DNA of 64,000 nucleotides from Persicobacter diffluens (GCF_036244895.1 NZ_BQKE01000002.1:1454631-1518630), one strand, 5' to 3'. Shown: positions 9,150 to 18,549, counted from the first letter of the stretch. Notes: a model not told the origin generated them from the sequence alone. Made by a program: numbers and translations.

Positions 9150-9154
9150 AAAAC

Positions 9155-9183
9155 AAAAAAGCCGACCCCCTAAAGGACCGGCT
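9155..9183 (-). terminator. Terminator of the GH92 gene
   Basis: AGCCG...CGGCT stem with an inner CC/GG pair. On the minus strand it is followed by a run of six T residues. It lies about 30 bp past the stop of the GH92 gene. Confidence 0.7.
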
Positions 9184-9211
9184 CGTACTCACCAAATCAA
9201 AATATATTATT

Positions 9212-11527
9212 TTAAAGCGCTGGATTTACTTTTCCATTTTGCTTATGGATAGAAAAAGGAAAGCTTTCTTCTTGTGTTCCTCTTTCTTTGTTCGGCTGAG
9301 CGCCCATATCAAATTCTAAAACGCCACCCTTCATCAGGTCTTCATGGTTCAGGAAGTTTTTGTTCCAGTCGTTACCATTAAGCGTTGCAGATTGGATATA
9401 TACGTTTTCTACTTTATTATCATTTGCTTTTACAGTGAAGGTGTTGCCATTCTCCAGTTTCAGGGAAACTTCTTCAAACAACGGAGAACCGATCACGTAC
9501 TGAGGCGTTCCTGGTGCTACCGGATAGAATCCCATTGCGGAGAATACATACCAGGCAGAAGTTTGTCCATTGTCCTCATCTCCACAGTATCCATCTGGGT
9601 AAGGGGTGTACATTCTGTTCATCACGTCTCTAACACGCGCCTGTGCTTTCCATGGCTGTCCGGCATAGTTGTACAGGTAAATCATGTGTTGAATCGGCTG
9701 GTTGCCGTGTGCATAGTTCCCCATATTGGCAATTTGCATCTCACGGATCTCATGGATGGTGAATCCATAGTAAGAGTTGTCGAATTTCGGAGCCATTTCA
9801 AAAACCTCATCCAGTTTGGCATTGAATTGCTCTGGTCCCCCCATTAAGCCTACTAGTCCTTGGATATCCTGGAAAACGGACCAGGTATAGTGTAGAGAGT
9901 TACCCTCTGTGAAGGCATCACCCCATTTCAATGGATTGAATGGCGACTGGAATTCACCGTTTTCGTTTTTACCGCGCATCCATCCGCTTTCCTGATCATA
10001 CAGGTTACGGTAGTTTTGCGCACGCTTCATGTATAGCTTATAATCTTTTTTAGATTTGCCCATTTCTTTCCCCATCTGCGCGATACAGAAATCCGCATAG
10101 GCATATTCCAATGTACGGGCAGCGTTTTCATTGATGTCTACATCGTAAGGTACATAGCCTAATTTATTGTAGTACTCCGCACCAAATCGTCCCACGGAAT
10201 TCAATGGACCTTTTCCTTTGGTATTTTTGATCATGGCTTCATATAATACCTCTGCATCGAATCCGCGAATACCTTTAATGTAAGCATCGGCAATCAGGGA
10301 AGCGGAGTTGGAACCGATCATACAGTCACGGTGGCCAGGGGAAGCCCACTCCGGTAGCCAGCCACTCTCTTTGTAAGTGTTGGCCAGGCCTTGCATGATT
10401 TGCGCATCCAGTTCCTGATACATTACCGTAAAGAATGGGAATACGGCACGGAAAGTATCCCAGAAACCATTGTCAGTAAACATGTATCCTGGTAATACTT
10501 CACCATTATAGGGAGAGTAGTGTACTACTTCGTTGGCCTCGTTGTATTCGTAAAACTTTCTTGGGAACAACATGGTGCGGTACAGGCAGGAGAAGAAAGT
10601 GGCTCTTTCTTTTTCAGTTCCGCCTTTGATTTGGAAACGGTCAAATTCCGTTTCCCATGCTTTGCGACCATTTTCTTTAGTGGTTTCAAAGCTGTCGTCA
10701 CCAATTTCCCTCTTTAAGTTCAAAGCTGCCTGCTCATGGGAGATGAAAGAGGAAGCGATTTTAGCAGTTACTTGTTCTTTTTCTGAAGTTTTGAAACGTA
10801 CTAACGCTCCAACATGCTCACCGCTAAGTTCAGATTTGTCATAGGATTTTTCATCATCCCAAACTTTCACTTCCTGGATATCTTTGTCGAATTCGATAAT
10901 GAAATAGTTCTTGAAATTCTCCGGTACCCCTCCACTGTTGTAGCTAGAATAACCAATGATTTTATTGCCTTCTACTTTGATGGATGATCCTTTGTGGAAA
11001 GCATCAATTACCACCCAGGAGTTCTCACCTTCCGGGAAGGTAAAACGCATTTGGTTGGCGCGCTCTGTTGGAGCCATTTCTGCCAATACATCATAATCGG
11101 CCATATATACCGAGTAGTAGTAAGGCTTTACTTCTTCTGCTTTATGAGAGAAATAGCTCTTTCTTTCCTCTTCTTTAAATTTAGGTGCTCCCACCACAGG
11201 CATTAAAGAAAACACCCCATAATCATTGATCCATGGAGACGGTTGGTGGGTTTGTTTTAAGCCACGGATGGTTTTTGCACTATAGGCGTACATCCATCCG
11301 TCTCCGTTTTTCCCGGTTTGTGGCGACCAGAAGTTCATCCCCCAAGGGGTGGCAATGGCCGGGTAAGTATTTCCATTGGATAATTCAAAATCCGAATCGG
11401 TGCCCATTAATGGGTTTACCAAATCTACCGGTGCCGTTGCCATTCGGGATTGTGCATGGGCTTTTGCGGGTAGCAGCCCAATGATGGAAAAACACAGGCC
11501 AACGATATACAACAATGATTTAAACAT
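9212..11527 (-). CDS. Secreted GH92 alpha-mannosidase
   Basis: This 771-residue glycoside hydrolase family 92 enzyme is a calcium-dependent exo-alpha-mannosidase family acting on mannans and N-glycans. A signal peptide covers residues 1-25 (cut after AHA). The N-terminal beta-sandwich begins with the typical VNPLMGT and PWGMNFWSPQ; the (alpha/alpha)6 catalytic domain holds TEGNSLHYTW (about 540; its glutamate is the expected general acid) and GDEDNGQTSAWYVFSAMGFYP (about 645), which carries the expected catalytic-base and calcium-site acidic residues. Length fits the family. It has its own terminator and stands alone, without SusC/SusD or a sensor beside it. Linkage specificity cannot be read from sequence by eye. 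Confidence 0.95.
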   Translation of the reverse strand: MFKSLLYIVGLCFSIIGLLPAKAHAQSRMATAPVDLVNPLMGTDSDFELSNGNTYPAIATPWGMNFWSPQTGKNGDGWMYAYSAKTIRGLKQTHQPSPWINDYGVFSLMPVVGAPKFKEEERKSYFSHKAEEVKPYYYSVYMADYDVLAEMAPTERANQMRFTFPEGENSWVVIDAFHKGSSIKVEGNKIIGYSSYNSGGVPENFKNYFIIEFDKDIQEVKVWDDEKSYDKSELSGEHVGALVRFKTSEKEQVTAKIASSFISHEQAALNLKREIGDDSFETTKENGRKAWETEFDRFQIKGGTEKERATFFSCLYRTMLFPRKFYEYNEANEVVHYSPYNGEVLPGYMFTDNGFWDTFRAVFPFFTVMYQELDAQIMQGLANTYKESGWLPEWASPGHRDCMIGSNSASLIADAYIKGIRGFDAEVLYEAMIKNTKGKGPLNSVGRFGAEYYNKLGYVPYDVDINENAARTLEYAYADFCIAQMGKEMGKSKKDYKLYMKRAQNYRNLYDQESGWMRGKNENGEFQSPFNPLKWGDAFTEGNSLHYTWSVFQDIQGLVGLMGGPEQFNAKLDEVFEMAPKFDNSYYGFTIHEIREMQIANMGNYAHGNQPIQHMIYLYNYAGQPWKAQARVRDVMNRMYTPYPDGYCGDEDNGQTSAWYVFSAMGFYPVAPGTPQYVIGSPLFEEVSLKLENGNTFTVKANDNKVENVYIQSATLNGNDWNKNFLNHEDLMKGGVLEFDMGAQPNKERGTQEESFPFSIHKQNGKVNPAL

Positions 11528-11840
11528 AAAGCTTATTTTTTGAGGGCGTGATAGCAGTTGATCTCAATAGTAAAAATATTAGAATGCTATTATCGGAAGG
11601 ACTGATTACAGGGAGGATGCGGAAATGGTTACATAATGGGTTACAAAATGAAAAATACTTAAAAAATACACCTTGTTTCAGTCTATCATTTCGAATTTCA
11701 ATAAAAATTTGGGTTGGTGGCGTATAAAGTGAGCATCAATCTCCTTTGCTAAAATTAACTTTTGAGCAGAGCGGAATAATATTTTCAGAGCAAGAAAGGA
11801 GACTTTGGGCTTTGTTTCCTTTTGTTGATCCGAGCGCGTC
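11528..11840. other. Upstream region of the GH92 gene, no gene seen
   Basis: About 310 bp of AT-rich DNA lie between the GH92 start and a repeat element. A 60-codon open frame on the minus strand (11678-11860) runs into the repeat and looks random. I found no clear promoter box. Confidence 0.5.
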
Positions 11841-12065
11841 TTAGCCTGAAATATCCACACTTAAATCCCTTTCCCTACAGGGCAGGAAAAATGAAGGGAT
11901 TTTCTTGTTTCGAATTTTTTCAACGTAGCAGATGAAGGAGAGAAATGCAAGAGCTCCCAAATTTGGGTGATTAAATACTTAGTAAAGCTACTCAAATGAG
12001 CCGGTGACGGTGGGGATGTTCATAAAGGGACTTCAAAAATATGGCGGAGAATATTTCGGCTTTAA
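11841..12065 (+). repeat. MITE-like element, copy 2 (degenerate)
   Basis: Ends are TTAGCCTGAAATATCCACAC and GGCGGAGAATATTTCGGC followed by TTTAA. Internal matches to the family include ATGAAGGGATTTTCTTGTTTCG, CAACGTAGCAGATGAAGGAG and the palindrome CCCAAATTTGGG. It is located downstream of the EamA gene. Confidence 0.75.
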
Positions 12066-12096
12066 GCTTTTTTCTAAATGAGAATGGAGCCAGAAA

Positions 12097-13011
12097 TTAA
12101 CCTTTTTGATAATTACTTAACAGGATTCCTGAAATGATCAAAAAGGCACTAAGTGCGTGTGTGGGTTGGAGCGCTTCGTCTAAAATCAACCAGGCCAATA
12201 AGCCACTAAAGAGGGGAAGCAGGTAATACACCATTCCTGATTTGGCTGCCCCGACTAGTAATATGGCTTTGTTCCAGAGTACAAAAGCAAAAAGAGAGGC
12301 GCAGATACCAACATAGGCAATAGCTGCCCAAATGCCGGAGTCATATTTAACCAACAATTTGTCCGGTTGTTGGGAGAAGAAAAATGGCCCAAGCATTAGC
12401 AGTCCCAGAATAAAGGTAATATACTGAATGCTGATCACGCTCAGTCCTTGAGGTTTTCGCTTCATTAGCATGCTATAGGTTGCAAATATGATGGCGGCAA
12501 GCAACATCCAGGCATCTCCCTCTTGAAAGTGAAGGGTAGTCAGTACTTTGAGGTCCCCTTTGGTGATCACCCCTAATACTCCCATAAATACCAGTCCCAC
12601 GCCAATGAGTCGTTTTCGGCTGATTTTTTCCTGATTCAAAACTCTGGAAAAGATTAAAATAAAAACAGGGAAGGAGATAGAAATCAGGGATAGGTTGATG
12701 GCGGGGGAAGTTTGTCCAGCAAAATAAATCAATGTATTAAAAGTGCTGACCCCCAAGAATGCCGCTATTGTTAGAAAGCCTAAATGCTGTTTAAGCATTC
12801 GCCAATCTTTCAATGTTTGGCGAATTGCGAAGGGACTGAATACCAGGACTGCTACCATCCAACGATAAAAAGCTAAAGTCAATGGGGATATTTCACTGGA
12901 TAGGCCTCGGGCAACGATGAAGTTACCCGACCAAAAGGCAGTCGCGCCCAAGGCAAATAAATATCCTATATACTGTGGGTGGTTGAGGGTGATTTTGTCG
13001 ACTTTTTGCAT
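12097..13011 (-). CDS. EamA/DMT-family transporter
   Basis: This 304-residue inner-membrane protein of the drug/metabolite transporter superfamily has two EamA repeats (about residues 20-140 and 165-300) and ten predicted transmembrane helices. Typical motifs are GATAFWSGNFIVARG near the start, PLTLAFYRWMVA, and the closing repeat YYLLPLFSGLLAWLILDEAL. Members export amino acids or other small metabolites; the substrate here is unknown. I chose the ATG at 13011; an in-frame TTG at 13047 would add twelve polar residues ahead of it and is less likely. It is monocistronic, with repeat elements on both sides. Confidence 0.88.
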   Translation of the reverse strand: MQKVDKITLNHPQYIGYLFALGATAFWSGNFIVARGLSSEISPLTLAFYRWMVAVLVFSPFAIRQTLKDWRMLKQHLGFLTIAAFLGVSTFNTLIYFAGQTSPAINLSLISISFPVFILIFSRVLNQEKISRKRLIGVGLVFMGVLGVITKGDLKVLTTLHFQEGDAWMLLAAIIFATYSMLMKRKPQGLSVISIQYITFILGLLMLGPFFFSQQPDKLLVKYDSGIWAAIAYVGICASLFAFVLWNKAILLVGAAKSGMVYYLLPLFSGLLAWLILDEALQPTHALSAFLIISGILLSNYQKG

Positions 13012-13059
13012 AGCGTTTCCAGAAGCGTCAAAAAGGGTACCAACCAAAGGTGGGGGAGG

Positions 13060-13292
13060 TTAGGAATTGATTAATTCATATTACGCAAGCTTTATTCCGC
13101 TCAGCAGTAAGACGATGAAAATGAAGGAACAGTTCCTTGTTTCGTCCCATTTCTAATCTATGGGAGGAGGTGAATGTGGGGAATCATGCTTGCCAAATTT
13201 GTGTTCAAAAAAACTGGCCAAGGTTCTCTATAATGCTAGGCAAACAAATACTCGGAGTGAATGGGTAAATTGTCGGTCTATAATTTGGCTAA
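13060..13292 (+). repeat. MITE-like element, copy 3 (degenerate)
   Basis: The family core is readable as ATGAAGGAACAGTTCCTTGTTTCG, GGGAGGAGGTGAATG and CTTGCCAAATTTGTG, but both ends are worn (TTAGGAATTGATTAATTCAT and TCGGTCTATAATTTGGCTAA). It sits between the divergent EamA and FGE-fold genes. Confidence 0.6.
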
Positions 13293-13438
13293 GGAAAGGA
13301 GGGGGATTTGGGATTATTGGGCTTGATTGGATCATACTGGAGGTGGAGCTTTTCCAAAATGGAGCAAATTCCCGACAAATAAACAGCATTCAAACCATTA
13401 TGAGTAGGTTTGGGGTTTTCTGAGGGATTATTCATAAA

Positions 13439-13467
13439 TTGCTGGAAATATGATTTTTTTAATTTTG
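13439..13467 (+). promoter_or_regulatory. Candidate Bacteroidota promoter of the FGE-fold gene
   Basis: TTG at 13439-13441 and TAATTTTG at 13460-13467 are separated by 18 bp, close to the Bacteroidota sigma consensus (TTG, about 19 bp, TAnnTTTG). The gene starts 69 bp further on. Confidence 0.45.
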
Positions 13468-13535
13468 GAAATTTCTGGTGACAGGTGTTAAAAAAGCGCT
13501 TTTGGAACCGGTAATTAATATTTGAATCAATAAGA

Positions 13536-14468
13536 ATGAAAAGTACAAACTGGCTGAAAGGCAGCTTGATGATAGGCTTGGCAGCGACTGCATTATTAAG
13601 TTGTGAGCAAAAAGAGAAAGGTAAACAGGCTCCTAAACAGGAGGAAAACCCTAAGACGGAAAGCCCAATAGTAACAGAAGCCCCGATTACTTCAGAAATG
13701 GTGAAATTTGAGGGGGGGACTTTTTTGATGGGAACTAATTCCACTTTGCCTTTGGAGGGGCCTGCCCATGAAGCCACCGTAAAGGCTTTCGAAATGGATA
13801 AAAACTTGGTAACGGTAGCGGATTTCAGAAAGTTCATACAGGCAACCGGTTATCAGACCAATGCTGACAAGTTTGGTAACTCCATGGTTTTTAATTTTCA
13901 GAGCGGGCAGTGGGCATTGATCGAAGGGGCTAACTGGGAGTACCCATTGGGTAGAACAGAAACAGCGGCGGGAGATAATATGCCGGTGACGCACGTGAGC
14001 TGGAACGACGCGACTGCTTTTGCCGCCTGGGCGGGTAAACGTTTACCAACCGAGGCAGAGTGGGAATATGCGGTGCGAAACAGTGGCCAGTCAGAAACCC
14101 TCTACCCTTGGGGCAATGAACCTACCGTTTCCGGTGCTTATAAAGCCAATACTTTCCAGGGAGATTTAAGAAATCCTCAAATTGCAGACGGTTATTTATT
14201 GGCCAGCCCTGTGGGAAGCTTTGAAACAGCTCCTTGTGGTTTGAATGATGCCGTAGGTAATGTTTGGCAGGTCATGCAGAATGATATTTATCCGTATGAT
14301 GGTAAAGCGTTGCGTCAGCAAACAGAAGGCACCAAGGTGATTCGTGGTGGTTCTTTTATGGCCGATGAAGCCGGGGATATGGGACATACTGTCTATACCC
14401 GCAGAACGAAAGTGGCGGAGGATGCTTCTTTTAATCAGGGATTCCGATGTGCCAGGGATATTAAATAA
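13536..14468 (+). CDS. FGE/SUMF1-fold lipoprotein lacking the catalytic cysteines
   Basis: This 310-residue exported lipoprotein has a lipobox ending in LLSC with C23. Residues about 48-308 form a formylglycine-generating-enzyme (SUMF1) domain: GGTFLMGTNS, NMPVTHVSWNDATAFAAWAGKRLPTEAEWEYA written in parts, YPWGNEP, VIRGGSF and the closing GFRC. In true FGEs the segment between RGGSF and GFRC holds two active-site cysteines. Here the equal-length segment (SFMADEAGDMGHTVYTRRTK...) has none, so sulfatase activation is unlikely. Family members with this pattern bind ligands or have other roles, for example SUMF2-like or gliding-related proteins. A TTG/TAATTTTG promoter lies upstream and a terminator follows. 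Confidence 0.88.
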   Translation: MKSTNWLKGSLMIGLAATALLSCEQKEKGKQAPKQEENPKTESPIVTEAPITSEMVKFEGGTFLMGTNSTLPLEGPAHEATVKAFEMDKNLVTVADFRKFIQATGYQTNADKFGNSMVFNFQSGQWALIEGANWEYPLGRTETAAGDNMPVTHVSWNDATAFAAWAGKRLPTEAEWEYAVRNSGQSETLYPWGNEPTVSGAYKANTFQGDLRNPQIADGYLLASPVGSFETAPCGLNDAVGNVWQVMQNDIYPYDGKALRQQTEGTKVIRGGSFMADEAGDMGHTVYTRRTKVAEDASFNQGFRCARDIK

Positions 14469-14496
14469 GTATTCCCATTATTGAAGATATTGAAAG

Positions 14497-14522
14497 AGCA
14501 GGTCCCGGAGGCCTGCTTTTTT
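14497..14522 (+). terminator. Terminator after the FGE-fold gene
   Basis: AGCAGG...CCTGCT stem with a nine-base loop and a T6 tail, 28 bp past the stop. Confidence 0.8.
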
Positions 14523-14655
14523 CGTAGGTGGAGGGCAAAATGGATAGTGGAGGCTTCTTTGATTGAAGGAATGGCGACGTTGGTTGAAGTTTTTTTCTGA
14601 AAAGGGGATTTGCCGTCAAATTGAGCTGATTTTTAACCAGCCAATCGAATAGCAA

Positions 14656-17349
14656 ATGTTCAGAACTTACTGCCTGTGTCTGTTTGCCTTTATTTTTTCT
14701 TTTTCTGCTTTTGGTCAAAAGACGCCTCTTGATCAAAAATTGAAAGTGAGTAAAGAATATTTAGGAAGGACGAAAGGACAGATCTTAAATGATCTGATTA
14801 ATCAATTTCAATTAAAAGTGGACGGTGCCACAGATATTTTCCCAACCGGTGTAACGAAAATGAAATTTTACCGGAAGACCCCGATCAAGGAGGTATTGGA
14901 TGATTTATTCCAGTATACCCACTATCAATATCGTTTATTGTCTGATCGTACCCTGGTGATTCGTGAGGGAGGCGAGCAAATTGTGGGTTTGGAGGAATAT
15001 GAAGTGAGCCGAACCGCCTTCCAGCTCACCGGGAGGGTGAAGGACTTCGTGAGTGGTGAGCCCCTGCCCTATGCCACGGTGCAATTGGCCTATGTGGAAG
15101 GACAAACCGCGGTCACCAATCTGGAAGGTAATTTTGTGCTGAAAGAAGTTCCCTCGGATACGGTCACCCTTTTAGTGAAATATTTGGGATACGAACACCA
15201 ATGGTATAAAGTAACCCCCAAAAGGGTGAAGGCCAATCAGGTGATCATTGAAATGGAAATGGAAGCCACTGAATTGGATCAGGTGGTGATTTCTGATTTC
15301 AAGGAAAATCAGATCATGAAAATTTCCGGGGAAGCCGGCAGAATGGCTATTTCTCCTGCCCAATTGAGAGGGCTTCCTTCTTTGGGCGAAAAGGATATTT
15401 TCCGATCCTTACAATTACTTCCCGGAATTAGTGGAACCAATGAAACTTCCAGCGGACTGTATGTGCGTGGCGGAACACCCGATCAGAATCTGATCCTGTT
15501 GGATCGTATTCCCATTTTCCATGTGGATCACCTTTACGGATTTTTCTCTGCTTTCAACACCCAGGCCTTAAAAGATGTGCAGGTCTATAAGGGAGGATTT
15601 GGGGCGCAGTATGGCGGTAAGATGTCTTCCGTGGTGGATATGACCGGAAAAAAAGGGAATACCGAAAATTGGGGAGGTAATCTTAATATTTCCGGTTTAA
15701 GTGCCAGCGGACTTCTTGAAGGCCCCATTAACGGAGGAGATGGAAGTGCGCTGCTGGCTTTCCGAAGATCTTATCAATCTTTTTTATTCAATAATATCAA
15801 CAGTGTTTATGATAATCCACCTACCATTACGCCCCCTTCCGGTGGTGGAGGACGTCCGGGCGGCGGTGGAGGAAGAATGAATATTGAGCCGCAATTGTAT
15901 TTCTGGGATTTGAATGCCAAGGTGAGTCATAAAATAGGTGAAAAGGATCAGCTTTCTTTTTCCTACTATCAGGGACAGGATAATATGGATAATTCCCGGG
16001 AGTTTAATTTTTCTCCTCCGGGTATGGAGACGGTCAATAATTCCATTACGGACATCAATGAATGGGGAAATCTGGGGGGGAACTTTCAGTGGAACCGCCA
16101 ATGGAACGATCAACTGTTTTCTTCCTTTAACAGCAGTTATTCCCGCTATTTTAATTATCGTGAAAGAAGCGGCTCCCTGGCTCGTCCGGGAGAGGAAGCA
16201 CATAATATGGAAGATGTCGAGGACAATGTGATCGACGATCTGCGGTTGCAGTGGGATTTCACCTATAATCTAAATGAGCAACACCGACTAAAATGGGGTT
16301 TACAATCGGATTTTTATTCCGCTTACTATGATTGGTATAATCAGGATAATACCTATGCGGATCATAATGGGGCAGGACAAACACATGCGCTTTACCTGGA
16401 GGATGAATGGAAGTGGAATCGCCTGGAAATCACCGGTGGTATACGGTCCACCTATTTCAGTCAAACCAATGAGTTTTATACCGCTCCCCGCCTGGCCGCT
16501 AAATATCAATTGGGAGAAAATACGCATTTAAAGGCGGCCTGGGGTTGGTATTACCAGTTTACCTCCCGTATTACCCGTGATAATATCGATGATCGTCCCC
16601 GGGAATTCTGGTTGTTGGCAGATGGAGATAATCTGCCGGTGGGCAAATCCGAACACTACCTGCTGGGGCTGACGCACGAATGGAATAACCTGGTATTGGA
16701 TGTAGAGGCTTTTTACAAAAAGCTGGACGGTTTGAGTGAATATAGCACTGCCGGACCAACGATTGGATTTCGTCCCGGGCAGGGATCTGCCGGCACCGGG
16801 GAGGAGTATTTTTATACCGGTACCGGAGCGACCAAGGGAGTGGAATTTTTGCTACAAAAGAAAGCCGGAAACTTTACCGGTTGGGTGGGCTATACCTTGT
16901 CGCAGGTGCGCTATGATTTTCCGGATCTGGCTTCGGAGGCTTTTTATGCATTGCATGACCAAACCCATGAATTAAAATTGGTGGGGAATTATAAATGGAA
17001 TAATTGGATTTTGGCGGGTTCCTGGATCTACGGCAGTGGAAAACCCTATACTGCAGTATTGGGGACTTATGAAAGCAGCCTGCCGGATGGGTCCACCGAA
17101 TATCATCCAATACTTTCGGACAAAAATGAATACCGCCTGCCGGCCTATCATCGACTGGATGTATCAGTGACCTATAATTGGAAGCTGAGCAGGAAGTCAG
17201 ATCTGGACATTGGCCTGACCTTCTTTAACCTGTACGATAGATCCAATGTGTGGTATAAAGAATACAGCATAGTGGAGGGGGAACTGATGGAAACCGAAGT
17301 CAATACGCTAGGTTTTACCCCTAATTTCTTCATCAACTTTAATTTTTAA
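14656..17349 (+). CDS. STN-domain TonB-dependent outer-membrane receptor
   Basis: This 897-residue outer-membrane active transporter has four parts: a signal peptide (1-21, SAFG/Q), an STN-type domain (about 35-105, KFYRKTPIKEVLDDLFQYT), a carboxypeptidase-regulatory-like beta-sandwich (about 120-200) and a plug starting near 225 (LLPGISGTNETSSGLYVRGG), followed by a 22-strand barrel ending in FINFNF. The STN domain usually signals to a FecR-type anti-sigma factor, but no fecI/fecR pair is adjacent. A glycine-rich extracellular loop (SGGGGRPGGGGG, about 395-406) is unusual. The lipoprotein gene 3 bp downstream is probably the surface partner. The cargo is unknown. Confidence 0.92.
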   Translation: MFRTYCLCLFAFIFSFSAFGQKTPLDQKLKVSKEYLGRTKGQILNDLINQFQLKVDGATDIFPTGVTKMKFYRKTPIKEVLDDLFQYTHYQYRLLSDRTLVIREGGEQIVGLEEYEVSRTAFQLTGRVKDFVSGEPLPYATVQLAYVEGQTAVTNLEGNFVLKEVPSDTVTLLVKYLGYEHQWYKVTPKRVKANQVIIEMEMEATELDQVVISDFKENQIMKISGEAGRMAISPAQLRGLPSLGEKDIFRSLQLLPGISGTNETSSGLYVRGGTPDQNLILLDRIPIFHVDHLYGFFSAFNTQALKDVQVYKGGFGAQYGGKMSSVVDMTGKKGNTENWGGNLNISGLSASGLLEGPINGGDGSALLAFRRSYQSFLFNNINSVYDNPPTITPPSGGGGRPGGGGGRMNIEPQLYFWDLNAKVSHKIGEKDQLSFSYYQGQDNMDNSREFNFSPPGMETVNNSITDINEWGNLGGNFQWNRQWNDQLFSSFNSSYSRYFNYRERSGSLARPGEEAHNMEDVEDNVIDDLRLQWDFTYNLNEQHRLKWGLQSDFYSAYYDWYNQDNTYADHNGAGQTHALYLEDEWKWNRLEITGGIRSTYFSQTNEFYTAPRLAAKYQLGENTHLKAAWGWYYQFTSRITRDNIDDRPREFWLLADGDNLPVGKSEHYLLGLTHEWNNLVLDVEAFYKKLDGLSEYSTAGPTIGFRPGQGSAGTGEEYFYTGTGATKGVEFLLQKKAGNFTGWVGYTLSQVRYDFPDLASEAFYALHDQTHELKLVGNYKWNNWILAGSWIYGSGKPYTAVLGTYESSLPDGSTEYHPILSDKNEYRLPAYHRLDVSVTYNWKLSRKSDLDIGLTFFNLYDRSNVWYKEYSIVEGELMETEVNTLGFTPNFFINFNF

Positions 17350-17351
17350 TC

Positions 17352-18125
17352 ATGAAGCGATTCTTAGTATTATTCGGACTATTATCTTTTTCTGCCTGCA
17401 CAAATTCGGAGGAAATCACATACAATACCCTGACGGTTCAGGCGTTTTTATACCCTGATGCACCAGCCGAAATTCAACTTTCCTTACTAAATGAAAGCGA
17501 TTCATTACCACAGTATGCTGATGACTTCCATCCCCTGTTGGTAGTAGGGGAAGAGGAGTTTGCTTTGGAGCCCATGGGGGAAGGGAAATTTCGCTCCTAT
17601 GAAGTGCTCCCCACTACGGTAGGAGAAAGTTATCACTTTTCCCTGCCGGTATGGGGAGTAAGTGCGAAGAGCAGTATGCCGGAGCCATTGGGGGATTGGG
17701 AGATTCCCGCAGAGGACTTGCAAAAAAGCACCATAACGACAGTGTCCAACGCCCGGGCGTATCAACGGTCGATAGAAGCTACCGTTTATTTTGAGAATCC
17801 GGAAGGCTTACCTTTTTTCTATTGGTTAGAGGGGCCGGAAAGTGAACAATACGTTTTCTCTGATTTGAGTTGGGTGAATGCAGAGTCGATGGAAGGGGTC
17901 TTGACTTATGCAGACTCCCTGAATATTGAAGGACGCTATCTGGAGGCCATAGGGGAATATCAGCTGATCATGATGGCTTGTAATGATGAGTTTGCCCGTT
18001 TTTATGAAGGAGGGATGTCGCAGGGGCAGCTGGATCCAAATTATTCCAATATTACGGGGGGCTTAGGCGTTTTCACCGCCATTTATCCGGATACTGTTCG
18101 GTTTAGCTTGACGCTTAAGGAGTAA
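17352..18125 (+). CDS. DUF4249-like lipoprotein, TonB receptor partner
   Basis: This 257-residue lipoprotein has a short signal ending in FSAC (C16). An N-terminal beta-sandwich (LTVQAFLYPDAPAEIQLSL, about 26-45) and the general layout resemble DUF4249 proteins, which in Bacteroidota usually follow an STN/TonB receptor and are thought to sit on the cell surface as its ligand-binding lid. Only 2 bp separate it from the receptor stop, so the two form an operon. It is somewhat shorter than DUF4249 proteins I recall (about 270-400), so the family name is tentative; the partnership is well supported by the gene order. Confidence 0.7.
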   Translation: MKRFLVLFGLLSFSACTNSEEITYNTLTVQAFLYPDAPAEIQLSLLNESDSLPQYADDFHPLLVVGEEEFALEPMGEGKFRSYEVLPTTVGESYHFSLPVWGVSAKSSMPEPLGDWEIPAEDLQKSTITTVSNARAYQRSIEATVYFENPEGLPFFYWLEGPESEQYVFSDLSWVNAESMEGVLTYADSLNIEGRYLEAIGEYQLIMMACNDEFARFYEGGMSQGQLDPNYSNITGGLGVFTAIYPDTVRFSLTLKE

Positions 18126-18143
18126 AGGATATGGAGCAGAATG

Positions 18144-18344
18144 AAACCAGGTTATTTACGATTTATTCTAACTGTAAGGGAAAAAAATGGTTCCTGTTTC
18201 GGATTTTTTTCCAGGGAAGCAGAGGAATGAGGAGAATGCTGGCCCACTAAATTTGGGGGAATAGAAAATGAGCGAAATCAATATCAACGACCTGTTATAA
18301 AATCGTTTATCTTGATTTTATCAAGCTGGCGGCGCATAATTTGG
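18144..18344 (+). repeat. MITE-like element, copy 4 (degenerate)
   Basis: Family features are GTTCCTGTTTCGG, CAGGGAAGCAGAGGAATGAGGAGAATGC and CTAAATTTGGGGG. The right end, GGCGGCGCATAATTTGG, equals a worn GGCGGTGAATAATTCGG and forms one arm of the hairpin at 18329-18365. Confidence 0.65.
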
Positions 18345-18365
18345 GGTGTCCAAATTATGTGCCGC
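18329..18365. repeat. 16-bp inverted repeat made of two facing element ends
   Basis: GCGGCGCATAATTTGG, a five-base spacer (GGTGT), then CCAAATTATGTGCCGC (one mismatch). Both arms resemble the right end of the MITE family, so two element ends appear to face each other here. A third family-like fragment follows (TTAACCTGAATAATTC at 18371, and GTAAATAATTCGG near 18487). Confidence 0.75.
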
Positions 18366-18549
18366 TAGATTTAACCTGAATAATTCCCAGCCAGATTTAG
18401 TCATTCGCGATTGGTGGTTTAAAATCAGTGAGTTTGCTGCAGGGGCTTGCTAATGAGGGTTTTAGTGTGCTTGTCTGAGCTTGGTAGTAAATAATTCGGA
18501 TATTATTTTCAGGAACCTGGTTTATTTATGCTTCTAAACGCATGTGAAA

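Noticed and set aside
8903..9151. Minus-strand frame reading through the 11-bp repeat and the structured element
   Set aside because: Composition is created by the tandem repeat; the same DNA is conserved as a folded element, not as protein.
11678..11860. 60-codon minus-strand frame before the EamA gene
   Set aside because: Ends inside a repeat element and has no protein-like features.
13160..13423. 87-codon frame over element copy 3
   Set aside because: Made up of repeat-element sequence; no such frame is open in other copies.
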